Positions 46,700-55,908 of a stretch of DNA of 64,000 nucleotides are shown piece after piece. The stretch comes from Shewanella morhuae (GTDB taxonomy: Bacteria > Pseudomonadota > Gammaproteobacteria > Enterobacterales > Shewanellaceae): positions 3,149 to 67,148 of the forward strand of contig NZ_FTNN01000002.1 of assembly GCF_900156405.1 (NCBI RefSeq). The letters are read 5' to 3'. How positions within the stretch are numbered: the first letter of the stretch is position 1; every line of letters begins with the position of its first letter. The translations under genes were made by a program, and so were the position numbers. Under the pieces are notes generated by a model. It worked only from the letters and a program-made list of their open reading frames with translations, had not been told where the DNA came from and did no database searches.

Positions 46700-47788
46700 T
46701 CAAGATAACTGCCGCAGCATCTGATTCAGTTGCTGACGCCAATCTTGCCACTCAATGTTATCAAACATTGAGTGCCTTGCATGAGTAGCCAGAGTGAATT
46801 GTAATTTGTCACTATTTAACACACTATAACTCGGCCTTTTTGCCACATTCACGCCGCGCGTTAATGCTTGCTTAGCATAGGCAGTGCTAGAAATAGGCAG
46901 GATAACCACTGGTTGATTTAACAAATTGAGCACTAAGGCTTGTTGCTGAATTTCAACAGCAAACTCATGCCAACTGCATTGGCCCTTAGCACTGTAATGA
47001 AATAACCCCGAGCACTGCGCCGCCACTAATTGCCACATCACCCGCGCAAGTGCATCACTCCATGTTGGGCAACCAATTTGATCGTCAATCACCTGTAAAC
47101 TAGGCTGAGTTTGCATTAATTTCAGCATGGTTTTGACAAAATTATGCCCATCTTGGCCGTAAAGCCATGAGGTGCGCACAACCGTGGCACGATCCCCCAA
47201 AACCGCAAATACCTTTTGTTCGCCAAGTAACTTACTCTTAGCGTATTCAGAAAGCGGCTTTGGATGATCAAGTTCAACGCAGGGAGATGCTAAATAATGT
47301 GGTTTGGCAGCGGGGTCAATAACACCTTCACTCACATTCTCAGCATTGTGGTCAATATCGTGAGCTGCATTGCCACCAAACACATAATCACTCGACACAT
47401 GCAGTAAGCGCGCGCCCGACTGCAAACATTGCTGCGCTAGTAACTCGGGGCCGAGCGCATTCACGCGATGGGCTTTAACGATATCGTTTTCAGCCGCATC
47501 AACCGCGTTATAGGCGGCGCAGTTGATCACCCAATTAGGTCGATATTGAGAAAATACAGCGGCAATATTGGCGGCATTGGTGATATCTAATTGGCTGCGG
47601 TTTAACGCACAAAGCTTAAATGGTATACCCGTGTTCGAGAATAGATAACCCACTTCGGCAGCAACTCGCAGTAACGCTTGCGCCAGCTGGCTATTAGCGC
47701 CGGTTATTAATACAACGTCAGGGAAGTTAGCTTCTATAATCGTCGATGTTTCACATGGGGCTGGTGTCGTTTTAGTTATTTGCGCCAT
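46700..47788 (-). CDS. dTDP-4-dehydrorhamnose reductase-like protein
   Basis: A 362-residue RmlD-like extended [18 protein letters not shown] replaces the usual G-x-x-G-Q-L-G cofactor motif, but [22 protein letters not shown] and the catalytic YAKSK are typical. It has about 25 extra residues before the fold and an insertion after SSDYVFGG. No other rml gene is nearby, so a rhamnose role is unproven; it may reduce another nucleotide sugar. The start overlaps the end of ycdX: ATG 47788 is used, 47803 is an alternative, and neither has a clear ribosome site. Confidence 0.75.
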   Translation of the reverse strand: MAQITKTTPAPCETSTIIEANFPDVVLITGANSQLAQALLRVAAEVGYLFSNTGIPFKLCALNRSQLDITNAANIAAVFSQYRPNWVINCAAYNAVDAAENDIVKAHRVNALGPELLAQQCLQSGARLLHVSSDYVFGGNAAHDIDHNAENVSEGVIDPAAKPHYLASPCVELDHPKPLSEYAKSKLLGEQKVFAVLGDRATVVRTSWLYGQDGHNFVKTMLKLMQTQPSLQVIDDQIGCPTWSDALARVMWQLVAAQCSGLFHYSAKGQCSWHEFAVEIQQQALVLNLLNQPVVILPISSTAYAKQALTRGVNVAKRPSYSVLNSDKLQFTLATHARHSMFDNIEWQDWRQQLNQMLRQLS

Positions 47789-48548
47789 CGCCAATATCAT
47801 CATCGTTAAATAAAGCGATTAAGTCGCTAACGGTTTCATGACCACGCGCGGCTAAAAATGCCAATAATGCCGAGGGGCTACGATTGAGTAACCGTGATGG
47901 CGGATAAGCCACTTCATCGATAATCGCTTGCGCGCGCGCAAAGCCGCCCAAACTAAAGGCTACATGGGAATCAGAACCCATGACTAAAATCGTACCAAAC
48001 TCCTTAGCCGCCTGAGCAATGGCTGTGCAATTAGCTTCACTGCCTTTACGGGAGACTTCAAAGGAAGAATTATTGATTTCAAGCGCAACACCATACTCGG
48101 CCGCAGCGCGGGAAACGGCTTCAATATCAATTGGATAAGCAGGGTTTCCTGGGTGGGTAATAATATCAACATTGCCACTTTTAATAGCGTTAATCATAGC
48201 TTTGGTGTGAGTAGCCTTATCTGACGGTGGATAAACTGGCTCATGAAATCCCGCGAGTACAATATCCAGCTGCTTTAAATAATCACCAAAGAAATCAATC
48301 TCGCCATCGATATTTTTAATATTGGCTTCAATACCCCGCAAAATGCCGACACCATCGACCATACGCGGCAATACTCGTAAATTCACAAAATGCCAAAAAT
48401 GCGGCGCATCAGCCATATCGGGTCCATGGTCAGTATTGGCAAAAAGACGAATACCCTTCTGCTTTGCCACAGCGATATAGTCATGAATCGTGCTATAAGC
48501 GTGACTTGAAGCCACGGTATGAGTATGAGTGTCGACTTGGTACTGCAT
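47772..48548 (-). CDS. ycdX: PHP-family phosphatase YcdX
   Basis: A 258-residue PHP-domain protein very close to E. coli YcdX. It starts [16 protein letters not shown], has [48 protein letters not shown] and [11 protein letters not shown], which together supply a trinuclear metal site. YcdX family members have phosphatase activity; the natural substrate is uncertain. It lies between the SNF2 helicase gene and the RmlD-like gene, overlapping the latter. Confidence 0.9.
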   Translation of the reverse strand: MQYQVDTHTHTVASSHAYSTIHDYIAVAKQKGIRLFANTDHGPDMADAPHFWHFVNLRVLPRMVDGVGILRGIEANIKNIDGEIDFFGDYLKQLDIVLAGFHEPVYPPSDKATHTKAMINAIKSGNVDIITHPGNPAYPIDIEAVSRAAAEYGVALEINNSSFEVSRKGSEANCTAIAQAAKEFGTILVMGSDSHVAFSLGGFARAQAIIDEVAYPPSRLLNRSPSALLAFLAARGHETVSDLIALFNDDDIGDGANN

Positions 48549-48601
48549 AGTTCACCTCAGTCAAATGATGCGATCAATTAAGAAAATAGCCATTAATTTA
48601 A

Positions 48602-51600
48602 TTAGCTAAAAAGCGATAACAGTTCATCGGCACTACCTTGCCATGTGCCCTTACCTTTACCTTCAAGAATACTATCTGCTAAACTTTGCTTATGCTGTTG
48701 CATTTCTTGAATTTTCTCTTCTACTGTGCCTTCGGCAATCAACTTATACACAAACACCGACTTATCTTGGCCAATACGATGGGCCCTATCTGTAGCCTGT
48801 TTTTCTACAGCTGGATTCCACCAAGGATCATAATGGATAACGGTATCTGCTGCCGTGAGGTTTAGCCCAGTACCACCGGCTTTTAAGCTAATTAAAAACA
48901 CGGGGGTATCACCCTCTTGAAACTTATCAATTTGCGCTTGGCGCAGACGAGTTTGTCCGGTGAGCTTACTGTAATTAAGTCCTAAGTCTACCAGCTCGGC
49001 TTCAATCAAGGACAACATGCTAGTGAACTGACTAAAGATCAAAATCTTACGCCCTTCTTGTACCATCTCAGGTAAGTTCTGCTTAAGCCAATCTAACTTT
49101 GCATTACTCTTTACTTTCTGCGCTTGCTCTAATTTCACTAAGCGCGGATCACAGCAAGCTTGGCGCAATTTAAGTAAGGCATCGAGAAATTCGATATGAC
49201 TGCTGCCAACGCCTTGAGTAGCAAATAAATCCCGTAGTTTTTTCTCCATCGCCAATCGAATACTCTCATAGAGATTCCGCTGATCTTTCTCTAACGCTAA
49301 GGTCTGGAATATTTCAGTTTTAGGCGGTAATTCACCGAGCACTTCATCTTTAGTGCGGCGTAGCACAAAAGGCGCAATGCGTTGACTCAATACTTGCGCT
49401 TGTTCTATATCGCCGTAACGCTCAATTTTGTGCCTGAAAGACTTATTAAAAAAGGCATTGGTTCCGAGTAATCCTGGCAAGCTAAAATCCAGTAACGATT
49501 TAAGTTCACCGAGGTGATTTTCAAGCGGGGTGCCAGACAAGCACAATCTAAACGGCGCTTTAATCACTTTAATCACTTGAGTCACTTTCGCCTGCGCATT
49601 TTTAATCTGCTGCGCTTCATCAAGCACAATATGCTCGAACACATACCCTTGATAATATTCACTATCCCGCACTATCAGCGGATAGGTCGTCACGACAATA
49701 TCAAACTCAGCTAAGCGTTCAAGCAACGGCTTGCGTAATGCGCCATGAATAATCACAAGCTTTAATGAAGGCGCAAATTTTGCCGCTTCTTTCGCCCAGT
49801 TACCCACTAAGCTAGTCGGGCAAATAATCAGACTCGGTGCACTACTCGCCCCCACAGGAGCTAATTCTCGCTGCTTGAGTAAAAAGGCCAAGGTTTGAAT
49901 GGTTTTACCCAGTCCCATATCATCGGCCAGAATACCGCCAAGCTGATATTCCTTTAAAAAACAAAGCCAATTTAATCCTTGTTGTTGATACTGACGTAGC
50001 TCAGTATTGAGGCTACTAGGCACTGTGACGTCCACCACGCCGTTAAAACTGTCGAGCTTAGTTGCTAAACTGCGTACTCGCTCACCATTGAGCAAACGAA
50101 TGTCACTGTCGGCAAAATCATTTAATAAATGTGCGCGGTATTTAGGCAAAGACACGCTATTACCTTTATTGCCATCAAATAGCTCTAAGATAATGCTAAT
50201 CAGCGGCTTAATTGCACTGGCTTTAACTTTTAACCAATCACCATTAGGGCTTGGCAATAATAATTCAGCATCGTCAGCAGGTTCACCATACTGTTTAAGC
50301 CAAGTGGCAATTAACGGTAGCATTGGCACGATTTGGCCATCAATATCAGCATTAAGTGATAGGGAAAACCAACCCGCCTCAGTATCATCCAGCTCAATCG
50401 CCAGCGGAGTATCAATAACATTTAAATTAAAATTGGCGGCAAAATGCACCTGGTAGCCCAAGGTTTCTAATTTCGGGATTTCCTGTTGAATAAACTGCAA
50501 CCAAGCGTCAATCGCTTCAGGCAGTGAACCTAAACCCCAAATGCTGACATAGCTGCCGCTATTAGGCATAAAAGAAGGAGCTAGCTCGACAAAATCCAAT
50601 GTCATCAAACGATTAATGACATCCCTTTCTGCCGCTAACTGGCGCGTAACTTGATAGGTTTTTCCCTGTTGAGTGACTAAAGATAACGGCTCGATTGGAT
50701 ATTGACCGCCAAGCACCACGTCCTGATAAACAAACTCCAGCAGCACCAATGGCTGCGCCATGGCAAACTCGGGTAAATCTTGCGAGGTGACTGTCAACCT
50801 AATTTGCAGTGGCTCCGCTAGTTCAACAAAATCGATAGCCAGTGGTGTGGGTACCGTTTTGAGTGAAAAATGCTTAATTAACCTATGACTCACCAACTCA
50901 ATTTGTGAACTTGGCACTGGTGGCATCTGGCTGAGTAATAACATTTTTTCAACACTGATTTCGGTCTCTAATGCTCCCACCGTAAAATAATCTAAATCAA
51001 TATAACTTGGTGGCTCAATAGGAATCAGCTCCCAATTATCTTTATTGGGTAGCGAGAGCTGCATTTGTTTATGTTCAACATCTTTATCAAGCCAAATAAA
51101 TTCAGGTTTTATCGGCGCGCCACGGGTGAGCGGTAAACGGCTCTCTTCCCAAAAACATCGCTCAGACAGCAGCATTTTATCCAGCGCCATAGCGCCTAGC
51201 TGGGCTTTTAGGTATAAACGTGAGGCGCCGTGGCGGCGAGTAGACATAATAAGGTTGATGATCAGCACGTCTTCGGCGCCAATCCAAGCCGGCATATAGT
51301 ATTGCACGTCCGATAACGCGATTTTTGAGCCTTTGTTATAGTCGCCTTTCTTTGCCAACTTGCCTTTTCTTAACTCAAGATAAACTCCATTATCGTCTTT
51401 AGATAATACGTACAGCACGCGGTCATCATAAAGTAAATCGACGTTAGATAATGTGAGGTCATCACTTTCATCCAGGAGATGTAACCACTGGGCGATACGT
51501 TGATCTTCGACCGTTTTATCACTGAGCAAACTATAAAGGACTGCGGCAAGATGCTTACAATGCCCTGTAGCAGGACATGAACAGAAGCCATTCATAATGA

Positions 51601-51823
51601 GCTTATGGTTGACACTCACCAGACGAATATCTTGCCGATAAGGCTGGGACTCAGCTCCCATTACGCGACCTTCAATATGACGAAAATCAGCATTCGCTTT
51701 AGCGCTTAATACCCGTTTTTTCATCACGTAATCACGGGCACGCATTAAGGTTGGCGCCGTGAATAATGACTCAATGCTGGTTCGAGTCAATTGAATAGGA
51801 TCTTGGGGGGACAAGCGATTCAT
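48602..51823 (-). CDS. SNF2-family helicase with SWIM zinc finger
   Basis: A 1073-residue ATPase. The N-terminus has a SWIM-type zinc finger (FCSCPATGHCKHL, about residues 77-89), a long middle region of unknown fold, and the SNF2 helicase core: ADDMGLGKTIQT (motif I), the DEAQ box (VLDEAQQIKN), SGTPLENHLGEL (motif III), RRTKDEVLGELPPK, and QATDRAHRIGQ (motif VI). It probably translocates on DNA or remodels protein-DNA complexes. Its bacterial role is not well defined. It leads an apparent operon with ycdX, 53 bases downstream. Confidence 0.9.
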   Translation of the reverse strand: MNRLSPQDPIQLTRTSIESLFTAPTLMRARDYVMKKRVLSAKANADFRHIEGRVMGAESQPYRQDIRLVSVNHKLIMNGFCSCPATGHCKHLAAVLYSLLSDKTVEDQRIAQWLHLLDESDDLTLSNVDLLYDDRVLYVLSKDDNGVYLELRKGKLAKKGDYNKGSKIALSDVQYYMPAWIGAEDVLIINLIMSTRRHGASRLYLKAQLGAMALDKMLLSERCFWEESRLPLTRGAPIKPEFIWLDKDVEHKQMQLSLPNKDNWELIPIEPPSYIDLDYFTVGALETEISVEKMLLLSQMPPVPSSQIELVSHRLIKHFSLKTVPTPLAIDFVELAEPLQIRLTVTSQDLPEFAMAQPLVLLEFVYQDVVLGGQYPIEPLSLVTQQGKTYQVTRQLAAERDVINRLMTLDFVELAPSFMPNSGSYVSIWGLGSLPEAIDAWLQFIQQEIPKLETLGYQVHFAANFNLNVIDTPLAIELDDTEAGWFSLSLNADIDGQIVPMLPLIATWLKQYGEPADDAELLLPSPNGDWLKVKASAIKPLISIILELFDGNKGNSVSLPKYRAHLLNDFADSDIRLLNGERVRSLATKLDSFNGVVDVTVPSSLNTELRQYQQQGLNWLCFLKEYQLGGILADDMGLGKTIQTLAFLLKQRELAPVGASSAPSLIICPTSLVGNWAKEAAKFAPSLKLVIIHGALRKPLLERLAEFDIVVTTYPLIVRDSEYYQGYVFEHIVLDEAQQIKNAQAKVTQVIKVIKAPFRLCLSGTPLENHLGELKSLLDFSLPGLLGTNAFFNKSFRHKIERYGDIEQAQVLSQRIAPFVLRRTKDEVLGELPPKTEIFQTLALEKDQRNLYESIRLAMEKKLRDLFATQGVGSSHIEFLDALLKLRQACCDPRLVKLEQAQKVKSNAKLDWLKQNLPEMVQEGRKILIFSQFTSMLSLIEAELVDLGLNYSKLTGQTRLRQAQIDKFQEGDTPVFLISLKAGGTGLNLTAADTVIHYDPWWNPAVEKQATDRAHRIGQDKSVFVYKLIAEGTVEEKIQEMQQHKQSLADSILEGKGKGTWQGSADELLSLFS

Positions 51824-52380
51824 CTAAAAGCCTTGAAACTAAAAATATCAAATACAGGCAATAACAACCATTGCCTTGCGAAATTTATCAATGAGTTGTA
51901 TGAGATTGTATTGAAAGCCTTAGCCGAAAGCCAGAATGATAACCATCATAAACAACCTCACCAAGATACAGCCACAAACTTATCTACAGACATGACACGT
52001 TTTTTACTATCGTAAAGCCGATAAAAATTAGTTTTCAGCAATTAGTGATTAAGTTTTGATTTTGATACCCACATCTAGCCGTAGCACAGTCGTATTTTCG
52101 ATACTACGTTCGACTTTTATAGGCAGCGTATTCAGCATTAAATGTATACTGCAAATAAATCTAGGTTCACACATAAAATAATTTTAAATTTAAAGACACG
52201 CAATAAACGACTGCAACATGCTGAAAAATAAAAAATATTGTTTTACAACACTCCATTATTACACTTAAAACGTATTGTCATTGAGACGATATTTAAAAAT
52301 AAAACTATACAAACCCCTAGAGTGTGTTAATCTTCAATCCGGCCTGTGATTCAGACCTATTTATAAGCAATATTATGTAT
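51824..52380. other. Long AT-rich region between the SNF2 gene and the cold-shock gene
   Basis: No gene is supported here. The stretch would hold the promoter of the minus-strand helicase gene on the left and distal control sequence of the cold-shock gene on the right. A 74-codon frame starting at 51791 lacks a ribosome site and overlaps the helicase start. Confidence 0.4.
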
Positions 52381-52408
52381 TTGAAAACCTTCGCTACGCC
52401 TGTAATAT
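52381..52408 (+). promoter_or_regulatory. Sigma-70 promoter of the cold-shock gene
   Basis: TTGAAA (52381-52386) and TAATAT (52403-52408) are 16 bases apart. This predicts a leader of about 112 bases before the ATG at 52527, in the range of the long structured leaders of cspA-type genes. Confidence 0.5.
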
Positions 52409-52526
52409 TTTTTTTGCTGTCATGAAGCTTTCCACTCATAACTTATCATCAATGTAAATAATTCTATTTCTGGCTAACATACCGCATAATTGCGAATTAT
52501 TTGTTTGAAAAATTTTGGAGACATTC

Positions 52527-52736
52527 ATGTCTAAAACTACTGGTGTAGTTAAATGGTTTAACGAAGATAAAGGTTTTGGTTTTATTTCTCCTGACAATGG
52601 TGGCGCTGACGCATTCGTTCATTTCCGCGCAATCGTTTCAGAAGGCTTTAAAACTCTTGCTGAAGGTCAAAAGGTTTCTTTTGATATCGAACAAGGCCAA
52701 AAAGGTCCTCAAGCTGCGAACGTAGTTATTCTGTAA
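52527..52736 (+). CDS. Cold-shock protein (CspA family)
   Basis: A 69-residue single cold-shock domain that binds RNA and single-stranded DNA. RNP1 is KGFGFISP and RNP2 is DAFVHF, with [11 protein letters not shown] at the start; the ADAFVHF form carries Ala where Val is common. ATG 52527 is preferred because TGGAG lies six bases upstream; the frame is open to 52515. A strong terminator follows, so it is monocistronic. Which csp paralogue it is cannot be told. Confidence 0.93.
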   Translation: MSKTTGVVKWFNEDKGFGFISPDNGGADAFVHFRAIVSEGFKTLAEGQKVSFDIEQGQKGPQAANVVIL

Positions 52737-52773
52737 TTAGACTTTGTCTAATTTAAGTTAACGAGTTCCAGAC

Positions 52774-52801
52774 AAAAATGCCGACTTATGTCGGCATTTT
52801 T
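52774..52801 (+). terminator. Terminator of the cold-shock gene
   Basis: AAAATGCCGAC (52775-52785) and GTCGGCATTTT (52790-52800) form an 11-base stem with a TTAT loop and a T run. Confidence 0.95.
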
Positions 52802-53410
52802 ATATCTACAATTTGGCTTATTTTCATCTGCTATTAAAATTATTCTATTCATTAGCTTTGTATCTGTGAAATTTGAGTGTCTGTTTTATCTGACCGCTTC
52901 AAAACTCTCGACATCAACAAAATACTGCTCCAGATATCCTACTTCGGCTGCATCACTACGCATTGTCTTTAACTCTAGCGTTAATGCACCCACAACATAC
53001 TGTTATCATTACCTAATTGCATCAGCACACTAACAACCTTTCATTACGTATCGCAAAAGTAATCTTTTTATCGATTACACAACTTACAAACATCATCAAT
53101 GTGCTATTCGCCTATAAATCAGTGACTATTATCCGTGGCTAAAACATCATTCCAAGCAAAGCTCAAATCCCTTTAGGGAAGCGGATTAGATGTCGTCCCC
53201 AAGGATTTGTTTGAAAAGTAATATGTTTATTGCGCTCGACAGCGCCTGTCAAAATACTGCCATGTCAAAATATAACTCGTGATTCAAAATAGAGTGGAGC
53301 CTTAACTCAATGACTATCAAGGACTAGTTACAGTAGTGAACATTGCGGCACAATATTTGCTATGGATCATTTAAAGGTGTATCGCACTGACATTAACGGG
53401 AGTGATGATG
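52802..53410. other. Non-coding stretch before the GGDEF gene
   Basis: About 600 bases with no supported gene, RNA or repeat. The 81-codon frame at 52788-53033 begins inside the cold-shock terminator and has no ribosome site. The right end presumably holds the GGDEF gene promoter. Confidence 0.4.
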
Positions 53411-54301
53411 ATGGATTTTGGCCTAGCCACCGAGCTATATCCAGACGAATATCGCTATCAAATAGCGAATTATAGTTCCAACAATAACCCATTGGACTTA
53501 ATACAAACGATCCAACAACTGCATGCTAGTTTAGATCCAAGAACAGTCTTTGCCTGCTATGGCAATATACTGGGACAACATTTGCCGATCCAAGGTGCGC
53601 GCTTAACCTACGGCCAATATAAATTAAGCTGGGGTAAACGTTATGGTATTACCGTTAAGCGCCAACTGATTCTTGCTGGTCAAACGTTGCATATTCAGTA
53701 TCAGTTACTGACACCGCTCACGCCGTCACAAACCTCTGATATGCAAGAAATGGAGCCGCTGTTATTACAGCCGTTATTAAATGCCATGCAATATGAGGAA
53801 ATGTCGAAACAAGCCATGTTTGATTCGTTAACCGGCTTAGGGAATCGGCACTACTACAGCCAAAGTTTAACAACGGCGATTGCAAGAGCCCATAGAAAAC
53901 AAGGCCCTGTTGCACTCATAGTGTTAGATTTGGATAACTTTAAGCAACTTAATGATAGGTTTGGCCATAAGTGTGGTGATTATATTCTAAAGGAGTTTGG
54001 CGATATTATTCAGTCGACTATTCGCAATACGGATCAAGCCTTTCGTATCGGTGGAGACGAGTTTGTCATTATTGTGCAAGGGGATATTCATGCCACTAGC
54101 TTATTGTGTGAACGGATTGTTGTGACCATTAATCAACATCCTAGTTTCAACCAATTTGGGGTTAGTTGCAGTTTAGGCGCCGCAGAATCACACGATACCA
54201 TCGAGGCTGAACAGCTTTATGAACTCGCTGATAAAGCACTGTATCAAGCCAAAGCAGCAGGACGCAATTGCTTTAAACTCAGCCAAAACCAACTCGTTTA
54301 A
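53411..54301 (+). CDS. Diguanylate cyclase (GGDEF domain)
   Basis: A 296-residue soluble protein. Residues about 1-120 form a sensor-like domain I cannot assign. The C-terminal GGDEF domain starts FDSLTGLGNRHYY, has LIVLDLDNFKQLND, the active-site GGDEF, and an RNTD I-site five residues upstream, so product inhibition by cyclic di-GMP is expected. Four start codons lie close together (GTG 53402, ATG 53405, 53408, 53411); GGGAG is eight bases before the last. It is a single-gene unit. Confidence 0.9.
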   Translation: MDFGLATELYPDEYRYQIANYSSNNNPLDLIQTIQQLHASLDPRTVFACYGNILGQHLPIQGARLTYGQYKLSWGKRYGITVKRQLILAGQTLHIQYQLLTPLTPSQTSDMQEMEPLLLQPLLNAMQYEEMSKQAMFDSLTGLGNRHYYSQSLTTAIARAHRKQGPVALIVLDLDNFKQLNDRFGHKCGDYILKEFGDIIQSTIRNTDQAFRIGGDEFVIIVQGDIHATSLLCERIVVTINQHPSFNQFGVSCSLGAAESHDTIEAEQLYELADKALYQAKAAGRNCFKLSQNQLV

Positions 54302-54433
54302 TACGCGCAGGGATGCCAAATGAGATGCAAAATTTACTCGCAGCGCGTAACAGTAAAGCTTTATATCAAACTGACGCGCTGTCATTCATCTTTTTACTCG
54401 CTTTACCTCATTACTAATTACTAACAGATTTGA

Positions 54434-55867
54434 TTAAACCAATATTTCCCTATCTACCTGCAAGCCAAGTTCATTTGACTCCACACTAAAATTCTTTTCT
54501 ACCCATAGCCCAATCGCCATCACGAGTTCCTCACCATAAAACACGAAGCCTATCTTTTCACGCATCCAAGGTGGAACAGCAAATTCTTGCCATAATTTTT
54601 TTAATTCGCGGCCTTTATCACGTGAATGGGGATGGCAACGAAACTGCCCCGCAAGTTGATAGCGCACGCTGACCACTTCATCAGGTAGAGGTAACCGAGC
54701 TCTAGGCCCTTGACTTGTAATACTAAACCGAATGTTAGCATCACAAAATCCCCCTTGGGGAGTTACCACTAACTCAGTGCGATCTTCTTGCAATAACGGC
54801 ACGAGAACATCGTCAGAAAGCACCCAATTAAATGGCATATTGCAATGCTTGTAGCTCTGATATTTAAATAAATACACTTGATTGGCAAAACGGTGTATTA
54901 CACACTCGCCCACACGCAGATGTACTTTAGCATCATCCTTTGCGGTAAGAAGCTGAACGATAATCTGATTAAGTTGCACCTTTGAGGGCAAAGCAAAACC
55001 TTGGGATTGAATAAAGCCGCGTAAAAGTAACGCCTGCCAATCCACTGATTGTTCGGCAAAGCTATCAAGTTTAAATACGGTTTGTGCATGGTAAGGAGCC
55101 ACAGTTAACCACATAGGTAAACGTTCACTCACCTGCAAATCCAGCGTGGTCTGTTGCTCAGCGCACAATGTAGCACTGCGACTTGCAGTCGTAGCGATAC
55201 TCGGCCAACGTGCTTTTAAGCGCGGAATAATTTCTAAACGTAAAAAATTACGATCGAATTTATCATCTTGATTACTTTCATCTTCGATATGCACTAAACC
55301 TTGCTGTTTGGCATAGGCTTCAATGTGCTCACGACTGATATCCAGTAAAGGTCGCAACTGCTTGCCCTGCACTAACGCTTGCACTTGTCCCATGGCCGCT
55401 AAACCTTTAGGGCCCTGCCCACGTTTGAGCGCTAATAAGATAGTTTCGAGCTGATCGTCTTCGTGATGCGCAGTCAACAACACATCATTTGCAGTTAAAT
55501 GCTGCTCAATGGCTTGATAACGTACTTTACGCGCTTCGGCTTCAAGGCTTAACCTTGGGCCACGATTGACGCTTACGCGCTCAACGATTACAGGCAAGCC
55601 ATAATGCTGCCCACGCGCAATACAATGCTGCGCCCAAATGTCTGCATTATCACTTAGGCCATGGTGCACATATATCAGCTGATAATTAAACTCGGAATGT
55701 TGCTGTGCAAACTGACTTAAACCATAGGCTAAGACTTCAGAATCTACCCCACCACTGTAAGCCAGCACTAACTTGCAGTCAGGCGCTAACGACTGCGCCG
55801 TCAAAAAGGCGCTAATATGCGCGCTAAGATCAACCGCTAGCAATGGAGCATCAAACTGAGTCGGCAT
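54434..55867 (-). CDS. tilS: tRNA(Ile)-lysidine synthase
   Basis: The 477-residue enzyme modifies C34 of the minor tRNA-Ile to lysidine. The N-terminal PP-loop is LAYSGGVDSEVLAYGL; HHEDDQLETILLALKRGQGPKGLAAM and HIEDESNQDDKFDRNFLR are typical of TilS, and the C-terminal domain contains CHPHSRDKGRELKKLWQE. It starts 41 bases after the dnaE stop codon. Confidence 0.93.
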   Translation of the reverse strand: MPTQFDAPLLAVDLSAHISAFLTAQSLAPDCKLVLAYSGGVDSEVLAYGLSQFAQQHSEFNYQLIYVHHGLSDNADIWAQHCIARGQHYGLPVIVERVSVNRGPRLSLEAEARKVRYQAIEQHLTANDVLLTAHHEDDQLETILLALKRGQGPKGLAAMGQVQALVQGKQLRPLLDISREHIEAYAKQQGLVHIEDESNQDDKFDRNFLRLEIIPRLKARWPSIATTASRSATLCAEQQTTLDLQVSERLPMWLTVAPYHAQTVFKLDSFAEQSVDWQALLLRGFIQSQGFALPSKVQLNQIIVQLLTAKDDAKVHLRVGECVIHRFANQVYLFKYQSYKHCNMPFNWVLSDDVLVPLLQEDRTELVVTPQGGFCDANIRFSITSQGPRARLPLPDEVVSVRYQLAGQFRCHPHSRDKGRELKKLWQEFAVPPWMREKIGFVFYGEELVMAIGLWVEKNFSVESNELGLQVDREILV

Positions 55868-55908
55868 AGGTTAACTTCATCTGTATTTACTTAAGATATT
55901 TGACCGCA

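Noticed and set aside
50007..50456. 149-residue plus-strand open frame opposite the SNF2 gene
   Set aside because: Antisense shadow rich in Ser and Leu, with no ribosome site or domain.
52788..53033. 81-residue open frame after the cold-shock gene
   Set aside because: It starts inside the terminator and has no ribosome site or recognisable content.
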